Shown here in pieces: positions 1-5,103 of a DNA stretch of 5,103 nucleotides. The notes under the pieces were generated by a model, which did no database searches, was not told the DNA's origin, and was given only the letters and a program-made list of their open reading frames with translations. The stretch lies in contig DJEH01000001.1 of the NCBI GenBank assembly GCA_002431845.1, forward strand, positions 1-5,103, written 5' to 3'. Origin of the DNA: Prevotellaceae bacterium UBA5903. Lineage in GTDB: Bacteria > Bacteroidota > Bacteroidia > Bacteroidales > Bacteroidaceae. Within the stretch, counting starts at the first letter, position 1. The number at the start of each line of letters is the position of its first letter. A program made the position numbers and the translations under genes.

Positions 1-26
1 CGCGAGTTCGAGTCTCGTTTTCCGCT
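1..26 (+). tRNA. 3' end of a tRNA, probably tRNA-Gly (partial)
   Basis: Cut by the left edge of the window. The T arm is visible: stem GCGAG (2-6), loop TTCGAGT (7-13) and stem CTCGT (14-18, one G-T pair). It is followed by the 3' acceptor strand TTTCCGC (19-25) and discriminator base T26. A T at this position and an acceptor end that would pair with GCGGAAA are typical of bacterial tRNA-Gly, so the Gly call is an inference; the anticodon is outside the window. CCA is not encoded. Only 7 nt separate it from the next tRNA, so the two are probably cut from one transcript. Confidence 0.8.
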
Positions 27-33
27 CTAGGTC

Positions 34-118
34 GCTCGAATGGTGGAATGGTAGACACGAAGGACTTAAAATCCTTTGGGCAGAAATGTCCGTGCGAGTT
101 CGAGTCTCGCTTCGAGCA
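34..118 (+). tRNA. tRNA-Leu, anticodon UAA
   Basis: A complete class II tRNA of 85 nt that reads leucine UUA (and by wobble UUG) codons. The acceptor strands GCTCGAA (34-40) and TTCGAGC (111-117) pair over 7 bp. The D stem is GTG/CAC (43-45/56-58). The anticodon stem is AAGGA/TCCTT (60-64/72-76) around the loop CTTAAAA, which places TAA at 67-69. The long variable arm GGGC/GTCC (78-81/88-91) is typical of tRNA-Leu. The T stem is GCGAG/CTCGC (94-98/106-110) with loop TTCGAGT. The discriminator is A118, as expected for Leu, and CCA is not encoded. No part appears damaged. It follows a partial tRNA by 7 nt and is followed by a terminator after 7 nt, so it is the last gene of its transcript. Confidence 0.97.
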
Positions 119-125
119 CATCCAT

Positions 126-163
126 AAAACGCTGAATGTTATTAAACGTTCAGCGTTTTTTTT
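126..163 (+). terminator. intrinsic terminator of the tRNA transcript
   Basis: A 14-bp stem pairs 126-139 with 146-159 around a 6-nt loop (TATTAA). The core AACGCTGAA/TTCAGCGTT is perfect, and one T-G pair lies near the loop. A run of eight T (156-163) overlaps the end of the stem. This is the standard rho-independent form and sits just behind tRNA-Leu, so it isolates the tRNAs from ffh. Confidence 0.93.
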
Positions 164-213
164 ATACATATTGTAAAGTTGGGAGGTTATAGCAAAAAAA
201 ACTTTAGCTTTTC

Positions 214-244
214 TTTGCTCTTCCCTAACCTTACACTAACTTTG
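214..244 (+). promoter_or_regulatory. Bacteroidetes-type housekeeping promoter for ffh
   Basis: TTTG at 214-217 and TAACTTTG at 237-244 are separated by 19 nt. They match the -33 (TTTG) and -7 (TAnnTTTG) elements known for the primary sigma factor of Bacteroides and relatives. Transcription should begin near 250, which gives an ffh leader of about 275 nt. It lies downstream of the tRNA terminator and points to ffh. A 7-bp inverted repeat, TTGGGAG (179-185) and CTCCCAA (245-251), brackets it. The start site itself is inferred. Confidence 0.8.
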
Positions 245-525
245 CTCCCAAATACAACAAAAGTGTGTATGCTTTGTTATTAAGCATAATGGTGCTTGCA
301 AGCGCAATGGAAGGAGGCATTTACCAAAATCTCCATAAGAATAAAGTTTCTGATAAATAAGTAACTATGGATATTTTTATTCTTCGATGAAAGGTTGATT
401 TTCTCTTTGTATAATGTACAGAAAAATCGATTTGTAAAAATCGAAGTTCGTTTCATTGTGACAGTAAATCTACGCACTCATATACACACACTCACACTCT
501 CTTATATATAAGCACATAACCATAC
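245..525 (+). other. long untranslated leader of ffh
   Basis: There is no credible gene in this 281-nt stretch. In order it contains a 7-bp hairpin (268-288), a near-palindrome around GCTTGCAAGC (294-303), a purine-rich stretch GGAAGGAGG (309-317) far from any in-frame start, a direct repeat of AAAAATCGA (around 422-430 and 437-445), and a palindrome CTTATATATAAG (501-512). From about 474 to the ATG the strand is nearly free of G (a single G at 512) and rich in CA and TA, so it should stay unstructured. That suits translation initiation without a Shine-Dalgarno sequence, which is usual in Bacteroidetes. I recognise no known riboswitch or RNA family here. The leader call depends on the promoter at 214-244. 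Confidence 0.6.
268..288 (+). repeat. perfect 7-bp hairpin in the ffh leader
   Basis: TATGCTT (268-274) pairs with AAGCATA (282-288) around a 7-nt loop (TGTTATT). It lies about 18 nt into the predicted ffh transcript and has no T-tract after it, so it is not an intrinsic terminator. The same two arms recur behind ffh at 1887-1903. Confidence 0.65.
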
Positions 526-1881
526 ATGTTTGAAAATTTAAGCGAAAGACTTGAAAGATCTTTCAAAATATTGAAGGGTGAAGGCAAAATCACCGAAATC
601 AATGTAGCCGAAACACTAAAAGACGTTCGTCGAGCATTGCTTGATGCCGATGTAAACTATAAAGTAGCTAAGTCGTTTACTGACCGAGTAAAACAAAAAG
701 CATTGGGTCAAAACGTATTAACCAGTGTGAAGCCAGGTCAGTTGATGGTGAAGATAGTTCATGACGAGTTAGCTGAACTTATGGGTGGTCATGCAGCAGA
801 GTTGAAATTGAAATCTCGTCCATCTGTCATCCTTATGGCAGGTCTGAATGGTGCTGGTAAAACCACGCTTTCGGGCAAGTTAGCTTTCTTCCTCAAAACC
901 AAAAAGAGTCGTAAACCATTGCTCGTAGCGTGCGACGTTTATCGTCCAGCAGCAGTTGAGCAGTTACGTGTGTTAGCTGAACAGATTGAAGTGCCTATCT
1001 ATATGAATCTTCAGGAGAAAGACCCTGTAAAGATAGCACGCGAAGGCATACAAGAGGCCAAGGCCAAGGGGTATGACACTGTTATTATCGATACCGCAGG
1101 TCGTCTTGCTGTCGACGAGGAACTTATGAACGAAATTGCTGCCATTAAGGAGGCTTCGCAACCAGATGACACATTGTTCGTTGTAGACTCTATGACAGGT
1201 CAAGATGCTGTAAACACCGCAAAGGAATTCAATGACCGATTAGATTACGAAGGCGTGGTACTCACCAAGCTCGATGGTGACACTCGTGGTGGTGCAGCCT
1301 TATCCATACGAACAGTGGTAGATAAGCCCATCATGTTTGTTGGTACGGGCGAGAAGATGGAAGCTCTTGATGTGTTCCATCCCGATCGTATGGCAGACCG
1401 CATCTTGGGTATGGGCGATATAGTCAGTTTGGTAGAGCGTGCTCAAGAGCAGTTTGATGAAAAAGAAGCATTAAAACTGCAACGCAAGATACAAAAGAAC
1501 CAATTCGACTTTAACGACTTCTTGGCACAGATACAGCAAATCAAGAAAATGGGTAATCTCAAAGATTTGGCGTCAATGATACCAGGTGTAGGTAAGGCTC
1601 TGAAGGATGTAGAAATCGACGACAATGCTTTCAAAGGCATTGAAGCAATCATCTTATCAATGACCCCCAAAGAACGCCAACACCCTGAAATACTCAACCA
1701 AAGCCGTAAAAATCGTATAGCAAAGGGTTCGGGCACAACCATTCAAGAAGTAAATCGTTTGGTAAAACAATTTGATCAAACGCGCAAGATGATGAAAATG
1801 GTTACAGGTTCAAAAATGGGACGCATGATGGCTCACATGCCTAAGATGCCAGGTATGCCGGGCATGCCCAAAATGAAATAG
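526..1881 (+). CDS. ffh: signal recognition particle protein Ffh (SRP54 GTPase)
   Basis: Ffh binds the SRP RNA and the signal sequences of nascent membrane proteins, and docks with the receptor FtsY in a GTP-dependent way. At 451 aa it has the usual length. The N domain spans about residues 1-95. The G domain follows, with P-loop GLNGAGKTT (106-114), DVYRPAA (137-143), DTAGR (189-193), TKLD (247-250) and GTGEK (273-277). The M domain begins near 300, with a finger-loop region around 338-361, the RNA-binding SRKNRIAKGSG (393-403) and a Met-rich tail (421-451). The ATG at 526 is chosen because translation starts directly with the family's N-terminus (MFENLSERL). No Shine-Dalgarno sequence is visible. 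Transcription probably comes from the promoter at 214-244 and ends at 1961-2038. One oddity: P-loop residue 108 is Asn, as in FtsY, where Ffh usually has Gln. The RNA-binding motif and M domain rule out FtsY. Confidence 0.98.
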   Translation: MFENLSERLERSFKILKGEGKITEINVAETLKDVRRALLDADVNYKVAKSFTDRVKQKALGQNVLTSVKPGQLMVKIVHDELAELMGGHAAELKLKSRPSVILMAGLNGAGKTTLSGKLAFFLKTKKSRKPLLVACDVYRPAAVEQLRVLAEQIEVPIYMNLQEKDPVKIAREGIQEAKAKGYDTVIIDTAGRLAVDEELMNEIAAIKEASQPDDTLFVVDSMTGQDAVNTAKEFNDRLDYEGVVLTKLDGDTRGGAALSIRTVVDKPIMFVGTGEKMEALDVFHPDRMADRILGMGDIVSLVERAQEQFDEKEALKLQRKIQKNQFDFNDFLAQIQQIKKMGNLKDLASMIPGVGKALKDVEIDDNAFKGIEAIILSMTPKERQHPEILNQSRKNRIAKGSGTTIQEVNRLVKQFDQTRKMMKMVTGSKMGRMMAHMPKMPGMPGMPKMK

Positions 1882-1886
1882 TTAGC

Positions 1887-1903
1887 TATGCTTGCTAAGC
1901 ATA
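1887..1903 (+). repeat. 7-bp hairpin just behind ffh, same arms as the leader hairpin
   Basis: TATGCTT (1887-1893) and AAGCATA (1897-1903) form a perfect 7-bp stem with a 3-nt loop, 5 nt after the ffh stop. An A-run follows rather than a T-run, so it is not a terminator on this strand. An alternative pairing, TTAGC (1882-1886) with GCTAA (1894-1898), excludes it. It may protect the 3' end of the mRNA, but that is a guess. Confidence 0.6.
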
Positions 1904-1910
1904 AAAAAAT

Positions 1911-1947
1911 GCGAACATACGTGTTAGTTGCATAGCATGTTGTTCGT
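1911..1947 (+). repeat. weak hairpin in the ffh-folD gap
   Basis: GCGAACA (1911-1917) can pair with TGTTCGT (1941-1947), giving 7 bp including one G-T pair, around a 23-nt loop. Only a short TTTA follows. It may be chance; no function is visible. Confidence 0.3.
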
Positions 1948-1960
1948 TTATAAAATACAT

Positions 1961-2038
1961 AAGGTGTACTATTTTGCTTCATGTTAATGCAAATGCTATC
2001 TTGCAGCATTTGGATGAAGTTAAATAGTACACTTTTTT
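1961..2038 (+). terminator. long nested hairpin terminator of ffh
   Basis: The outer stem GTGTACTATTT/AAATAGTACAC (1964-1974/2022-2032) is perfect over 11 bp and extends outward by G-T and two or three A-T pairs into the T-tract. Further in, CTTCAT (1977-1982) pairs with ATGAAG (2014-2019), and AAATGCT (1991-1997) with AGCATTT (2005-2011) around loop ATCTTGC. Six T (2033-2038) follow the stem. This is a strong rho-independent terminator shape, though longer than most. It ends 35 nt before the folD start, so ffh and folD are probably separate transcripts or joined only by read-through. No promoter of the TAnnTTTG type is evident between it and folD. Confidence 0.82.
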
Positions 2039-2073
2039 AAATAATCCTATTCTGTAAATCAAAGTAACAACCT

Positions 2074-2967
2074 ATGAACGAAACACATGATACCTATACG
2101 TTGATAGACGGAAAAGCCACTGCTGCCACCATAAAAGCCGAGATTGCTCAAGAAGTAGAACGCATGGTTGCAGAGGGCAAAAAGCGTCCACACTTGGTGG
2201 CTGTATTGGTAGGACACGATGGCGGAAGCGAAACATACGTGCGCAACAAGGTGTTAGCATGCGAAGCATGTGGCTTTCAATCGTCAGTCATACGTTATGA
2301 AGATAATATAACCGAAGAAGAACTATTAAGTTGCGTAGATAGCCTTAATGCTGATAAAGCCGTTGATGGTTTCATTGTTCAGTTGCCTTTGCCCAAACAC
2401 ATATCAGAGCAGAAAGTAACAGAACGCATCGCACCCCAAAAAGATGTAGACGGCTTTACGCCCATCAATGTAGGTAAAATGCTAATAGGTTTACCATGCT
2501 ATGTTCCTGCCACCCCCAAAGGCATCATAGAGTTGCTCAAACGCTATGGCATCCCCACGAGTGGCAAGCGTTGTGTAGTGTTAGGTCGCTCAAATATTGT
2601 AGGCAAGCCCATGGCTGCATTAATGATGCAAAAGCAATATGGCGATGCTACTGTCACCGTGTGTCATAGTCATAGCACAACACTCAAGGAAGAGTGCCGT
2701 CAGGCCGACATTATCATTGCAGCCATTGGCAGTCCTGGGTTTGTAACGGCCGATATGGTAAAGAAAGGGGCTGTGGTGATAGATGTCGGAACCACTCGTG
2801 TGCCCGATCCAACACGTCCCAAGGGGTTCCGACTTTGTGGCGATGTAGATTTCCAAAACGTTGCACCCCAGTGCTCATACATCACTCCAGTTCCAGGTGG
2901 AGTGGGTCCAATGACTATTTGCATGTTAATGCTCAACACGCTACAAGCCGCTAAAAACAGAAGGTAA
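2074..2967 (+). CDS. folD: bifunctional methylene-THF dehydrogenase / methenyl-THF cyclohydrolase FolD
   Basis: This cytosolic enzyme interconverts 5,10-methylene-THF and 10-formyl-THF through methenyl-THF, reducing NADP+ in the first step; the products feed purine synthesis and formyl-Met-tRNA. It has 297 aa, about the family norm. Visible motifs are the catalytic YxxxK (Y55, K59) within [14 protein letters not shown] (102-107), KDVDGF (123-128, with the folate-site Asp), PATPKG (145-150), the dinucleotide-binding GRSNIVGKP (171-179) and the C-terminal PGGVGPMT (274-281). The ATG at 2074 adds roughly nine residues before the conserved LIDGKA; the only closer candidate is the TTG at 2101, so ATG is preferred. 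No Shine-Dalgarno sequence or clear promoter is seen; the gene sits 35 nt behind the ffh terminator, so read-through from ffh or an atypical promoter must drive it. All key residues are present. Confidence 0.97.
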   Translation: MNETHDTYTLIDGKATAATIKAEIAQEVERMVAEGKKRPHLVAVLVGHDGGSETYVRNKVLACEACGFQSSVIRYEDNITEEELLSCVDSLNADKAVDGFIVQLPLPKHISEQKVTERIAPQKDVDGFTPINVGKMLIGLPCYVPATPKGIIELLKRYGIPTSGKRCVVLGRSNIVGKPMAALMMQKQYGDATVTVCHSHSTTLKEECRQADIIIAAIGSPGFVTADMVKKGAVVIDVGTTRVPDPTRPKGFRLCGDVDFQNVAPQCSYITPVPGGVGPMTICMLMLNTLQAAKNRR

Positions 2968-3056
2968 ATAAGGTGTTGATGCCTCTATTTGTCAGTGTTC
3001 TGCATAATAAAGGGCTTTTTTAAACATACAAGAACGTTACATTCATAAATTTATGC

Positions 3057-3064
3057 TAATTTTG
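3057..3064 (+). promoter_or_regulatory. candidate -7 promoter element for dxs
   Basis: TAATTTTG fits the Bacteroidetes -7 consensus TAnnTTTG exactly. The expected TTTG about 19 nt upstream is poor; the best candidate is GTTA near 3036-3039. Transcription would begin near 3070, inside the left arm of the hairpin at 3064-3115, leaving a leader of about 60 nt before dxs. The call is moderate because half of the promoter is weak. Confidence 0.5.
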
Positions 3065-3115
3065 CTTTGCTATGCATGTCTTTACTAAAAAGCCTTGCAT
3101 AGCAAAGCCTTTTTT
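3064..3115 (+). terminator. terminator-type hairpin between folD and dxs
   Basis: GCTTTGCTATGCA (3064-3076) pairs perfectly with TGCATAGCAAAGC (3096-3108), a 13-bp stem with a 19-nt loop. One C and six T (3110-3115) follow. It has the form of an intrinsic terminator for transcripts coming from folD. It ends only 14 nt before the dxs ATG and its left arm begins at the last base of a -7-like element, so it may also act within the dxs leader. Its loop carries AAAAAGCC (3087-3094), complementary to GGCTTTTT at 3013-3020. Confidence 0.82.
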
Positions 3116-3129
3116 AATGGCCTTAAAGC

Positions 3130-5043
3130 ATGGAACAAGACAAAACGTTTAAATATTTACAAAATATAAACTCGCCTGCCGATCTTAGAAAACTAAGCGT
3201 AGACGAGCTTCCTGCCGTATGTGATGAGTTGCGCCGCGACATCATAAAAGAGTTGGCAGACAACCCTGGACATTTCGCTTCGAGTCTTGGCACAGTTGAG
3301 ATAACAGTGGCCATGCACTATGTGTTCAACACCCCCTACGACCGCATTGTATGGGATGTGGGGCACCAAGCTTATGGTCATAAAATTCTTACAGGCCGTC
3401 GCGATGCATTCCACACCAATCGCAAGCTACATGGCATACGTCCGTTCCCTTCGCCACAAGAGAGCGAGTACGACACTTTTGCTTGTGGTCATGCGTCCAA
3501 TTCCATATCAGCAGCACTCGGTATGTCATTGGCAGCAGTAAAGAAAGGAGAACTTGATAGGCAGGTAGTAGCGCTCATTGGCGATGGCTCTATGAGTGGT
3601 GGACTTGCATTTGAGGGGCTCAACAACGTGTCCGACACTCCTAACAACATGCTCATTATCCTCAACGACAATCACATGAGCATAGACCGTGCCGTGGGCG
3701 GAATGAAAGAGTATTTGCTCCATCTACACACCAGCAATTGGTACAACCGACTACGTTTGCGTGCCTCTCAAAAGCTCACAGAATGGGGCTTTCTCAACGA
3801 GAGTCGTCGGCAAGCCGTTTTGCGTTTCAACAATTCAGTCAAATCGCTTTTGGCCAATCAGCAAAACATCTTTGAAGGACTCAATATTCGCTATTTCGGT
3901 CCCACCGATGGGCATAATGTGATAGAATTGGTGCGCATATTGCGCGAAATAAAAAACATGCGAGGGCCAAAATTATTGCACATCCACACGCACAAGGGCA
4001 TGGGCTATAAGCCTGCTATGGAAAATGCCACCATATGGCATGCCCCTGGCAAGTTTTGCATAGAGAGTGGCAAACGCATTATTGAAGACCCACAAAAGCC
4101 CCAACCGCCTAAGTTTCAAACCGTATTTGGAAAGACCTTGCTCGAACTTGCAGAGCAAAACCCACGCATTGTAGGTGTAACGCCTGCTATGCCAACAGGT
4201 TGCTCCATGAACATTATGATGAAAGCTATGCCAAGTCGTGTGTTTGATGTAGGCATAGCCGAGGGGCATTCTGTAACCTTCTCTGCAGGCATGGCCAAGG
4301 AAGGGCTGCAACCCTTCTGCAACATCTATTCGGCATTTGCTCAGCGAGCCTACGACAATGTTATTCACGATGTAGCTCTGCTCAATCTGCCTGTGGTAAT
4401 ATGCCTCGACCGAGCCGGACTTGTGGGCGAGGATGGACCAACACACCATGGGGCTTTTGACCTTGCCTCCTTGCGTCCCATTCCCAACCTCACCATAGCT
4501 TCGCCTTATGACGAGGCAGAGTTGCGCCGGCTTATGTACACAGCACAATTGCCCGATAAAGGTACGTTCGTCATTCGCTATCCACGCGGCAGAGGTTCCA
4601 TGGTCGATTGGCATTGTCCGCTCACAGCTGTAGAGGTGGGCAAAGGTCGCCTACTCAAACCAGGCAAAGACCTTGCGGTTATCACTCTTGGTCCTATTGG
4701 CACAACGGCTGCCGAAGCTATTAAGCAAACAGAGATTGCACATCCCAACTTCAGCATTGCCCACTACGATTTGCGTTTCCTTAAGCCACTTGACGAGGAT
4801 ATGTTACACGAGGTAGGTCGTAACTTCTCGCACATCGTCACCATTGAAGATGGTGCACGTATGGGTGGTATGGGATCAGCCGTATTAGAGTGGATGGAAG
4901 ATCACCACTATCATCCCTCTATCTCTCGTCTTGGACTTCCCGACAGTTTTGTTGAGCATGGCACAGTTGCCGAACTTCGTCATATTGTAGGCTTAGATGC
5001 CGAAAGTATAGAAAAAGCAATTGTTCAAGAATTAAAAGAATAA
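3130..5043 (+). CDS. dxs: 1-deoxy-D-xylulose-5-phosphate synthase
   Basis: Dxs joins pyruvate and glyceraldehyde 3-phosphate, with thiamine diphosphate (ThDP) and Mg2+, to give DXP, which enters the MEP isoprenoid pathway and can also feed ThDP and pyridoxal phosphate synthesis. It has 637 aa, normal for the family. The N-terminal transketolase domain shows HFASSLG (48-54), GHQAYGHK (78-85), GHASNSIS (120-127), the ThDP/Mg motif from GDGS (151-154) to NDN (179-181), GPTDGH (257-262) and HAPGKF (304-309). The pyrimidine-binding domain (about 325-495) has the catalytic Glu in AEGH (E378), QRAYD (405-409), [15 protein letters not shown] (427-441) and RYPRG (483-487). The C-terminal domain has DLRFLKPLD (547-555), GGMGS (579-583) and PDSFVEHG (604-611). 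AEGH, against AEQH in E. coli, is common in Bacteroidetes; PAMEN (295-299) replaces the usual PAE. The ATG at 3130 gives the expected N-terminus; no Shine-Dalgarno sequence is seen. A promoter-like element and a hairpin lie just upstream. Confidence 0.98.
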   Translation: MEQDKTFKYLQNINSPADLRKLSVDELPAVCDELRRDIIKELADNPGHFASSLGTVEITVAMHYVFNTPYDRIVWDVGHQAYGHKILTGRRDAFHTNRKLHGIRPFPSPQESEYDTFACGHASNSISAALGMSLAAVKKGELDRQVVALIGDGSMSGGLAFEGLNNVSDTPNNMLIILNDNHMSIDRAVGGMKEYLLHLHTSNWYNRLRLRASQKLTEWGFLNESRRQAVLRFNNSVKSLLANQQNIFEGLNIRYFGPTDGHNVIELVRILREIKNMRGPKLLHIHTHKGMGYKPAMENATIWHAPGKFCIESGKRIIEDPQKPQPPKFQTVFGKTLLELAEQNPRIVGVTPAMPTGCSMNIMMKAMPSRVFDVGIAEGHSVTFSAGMAKEGLQPFCNIYSAFAQRAYDNVIHDVALLNLPVVICLDRAGLVGEDGPTHHGAFDLASLRPIPNLTIASPYDEAELRRLMYTAQLPDKGTFVIRYPRGRGSMVDWHCPLTAVEVGKGRLLKPGKDLAVITLGPIGTTAAEAIKQTEIAHPNFSIAHYDLRFLKPLDEDMLHEVGRNFSHIVTIEDGARMGGMGSAVLEWMEDHHYHPSISRLGLPDSFVEHGTVAELRHIVGLDAESIEKAIVQELKE

Positions 5044-5065
5044 ATGATTGATTAAAAACAACAAA

Positions 5066-5103
5066 ATGCCCCATGCGGACAGCCCCAAAAGAATAAGCGA
5101 AAC
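5066..5103 (+). CDS. possible start of a downstream gene (partial, unidentified)
   Basis: After the dxs stop, 22 mostly A/T bases are followed by an ATG at 5066 and an open frame of 12 codons (MPHADSPKRISE) that runs off the window. The rise in G+C exactly at this ATG and the A-rich, G-poor stretch before it resemble the other gene starts here. Nothing in so short a peptide can be recognised. The opposite strand is also open from the edge to a TAA at 5034-5032 and would encode a hydrophobic C-terminus, so a gene converging on dxs is the alternative. Confidence 0.3.
   Translation, partial: MPHADSPKRISE

Noticed and set aside
2..109. 16-nt direct repeat GCGAGTTCGAGTCTCG (2-17 and 94-109) as an integration site
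   Set aside because: Both copies are the T arms of the two adjacent tRNAs, and there is no integrase or element between them.
291..325. Possible 4.5S (SRP) RNA near ffh, from GGAAGGAGGC next to TTTACC
   Set aside because: The GGAA-loop-like piece recalls the SRP RNA tip, but the GTCAG-type strand opposite it and a pairing stem are missing, so the symmetric Ffh-binding loop cannot form.
400..416. E. coli-like TATAAT (410-415) as a second ffh promoter
   Set aside because: The main sigma factor of Bacteroidetes uses TAnnTTTG, and no partner element lies at a suitable distance here.
280..477. 65-codon minus-strand ORF in the ffh leader
   Set aside because: It has no promoter match on that strand, no recognisable domain, and an A/T-driven composition rich in Phe, Ile, Lys and Asn. 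It is better explained as chance in A/T-rich leader DNA.
1882..2073. Tetrahydrofolate riboswitch upstream of folD
   Set aside because: I see none of the conserved THF riboswitch core. The main structure is a simple nested hairpin with a T-tract.
2968..3022. A second folD terminator around AAAGGGCTTTTTT (3009-3021)
   Set aside because: The possible stem is only about 4 bp with almost no loop; the 13-bp hairpin at 3064-3108 is far better.
3973..4614. 213-codon minus-strand ORF inside dxs
   Set aside because: It lies fully antisense to a well-conserved enzyme. Its product is rich in Cys, His, Trp and Tyr with no domain, as expected for a shadow frame.

Overview
The window looks like ordinary core chromosome of a Bacteroidales bacterium, probably Prevotella or a close relative. 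The reasons are: a near-perfect Bacteroidetes promoter (TTTG, 19 nt, TAACTTTG) before the first gene; start codons with no Shine-Dalgarno sequence, preceded by A/T-rich, G-poor leaders; and proteins with the wording usual in Bacteroidales (for example the GHQAYGHK and AEGH motifs of Dxs). The genus is inferred from recalled family sequences, not from a search.

Layout. Positions 1-118 hold the 3' end of a tRNA, most likely tRNA-Gly, then a complete tRNA-Leu(UAA), closed by a clear intrinsic terminator (126-163). A 407-nt stretch without a gene follows; it contains the ffh promoter (214-244) and a leader of about 275 nt with small hairpins. ffh (526-1881) encodes the SRP54 protein of the signal recognition particle. 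A 192-nt gap holds two small hairpins and a long nested hairpin with a T6 tail (1961-2038). folD (2074-2967) encodes the bifunctional methylene-THF dehydrogenase/cyclohydrolase. A 162-nt gap holds a 13-bp terminator-type hairpin that overlaps a candidate promoter. dxs (3130-5043) encodes DXP synthase, the first enzyme of the MEP isoprenoid pathway. The last 60 nt may contain the start of another gene on the same strand.

All genes lie on the plus strand, but terminator-like hairpins separate each from the next, so the window reads as a row of independently controlled housekeeping units rather than one operon. The products serve membrane-protein targeting, one-carbon metabolism and isoprenoid supply; I see no direct functional link beyond all being housekeeping.

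I found no mobile element, CRISPR array, defence system, toxin-antitoxin pair or other novel multi-gene system. The points most worth checking are small: the arrangement of the dxs promoter on top of the folD terminator, a FtsY-like Asn in the Ffh P-loop where Gln is usual, the long ffh leader, identical hairpin arms on both sides of ffh, and a Met-Pro-x repeat at the Ffh C-terminus whose repeated residues use different codons.
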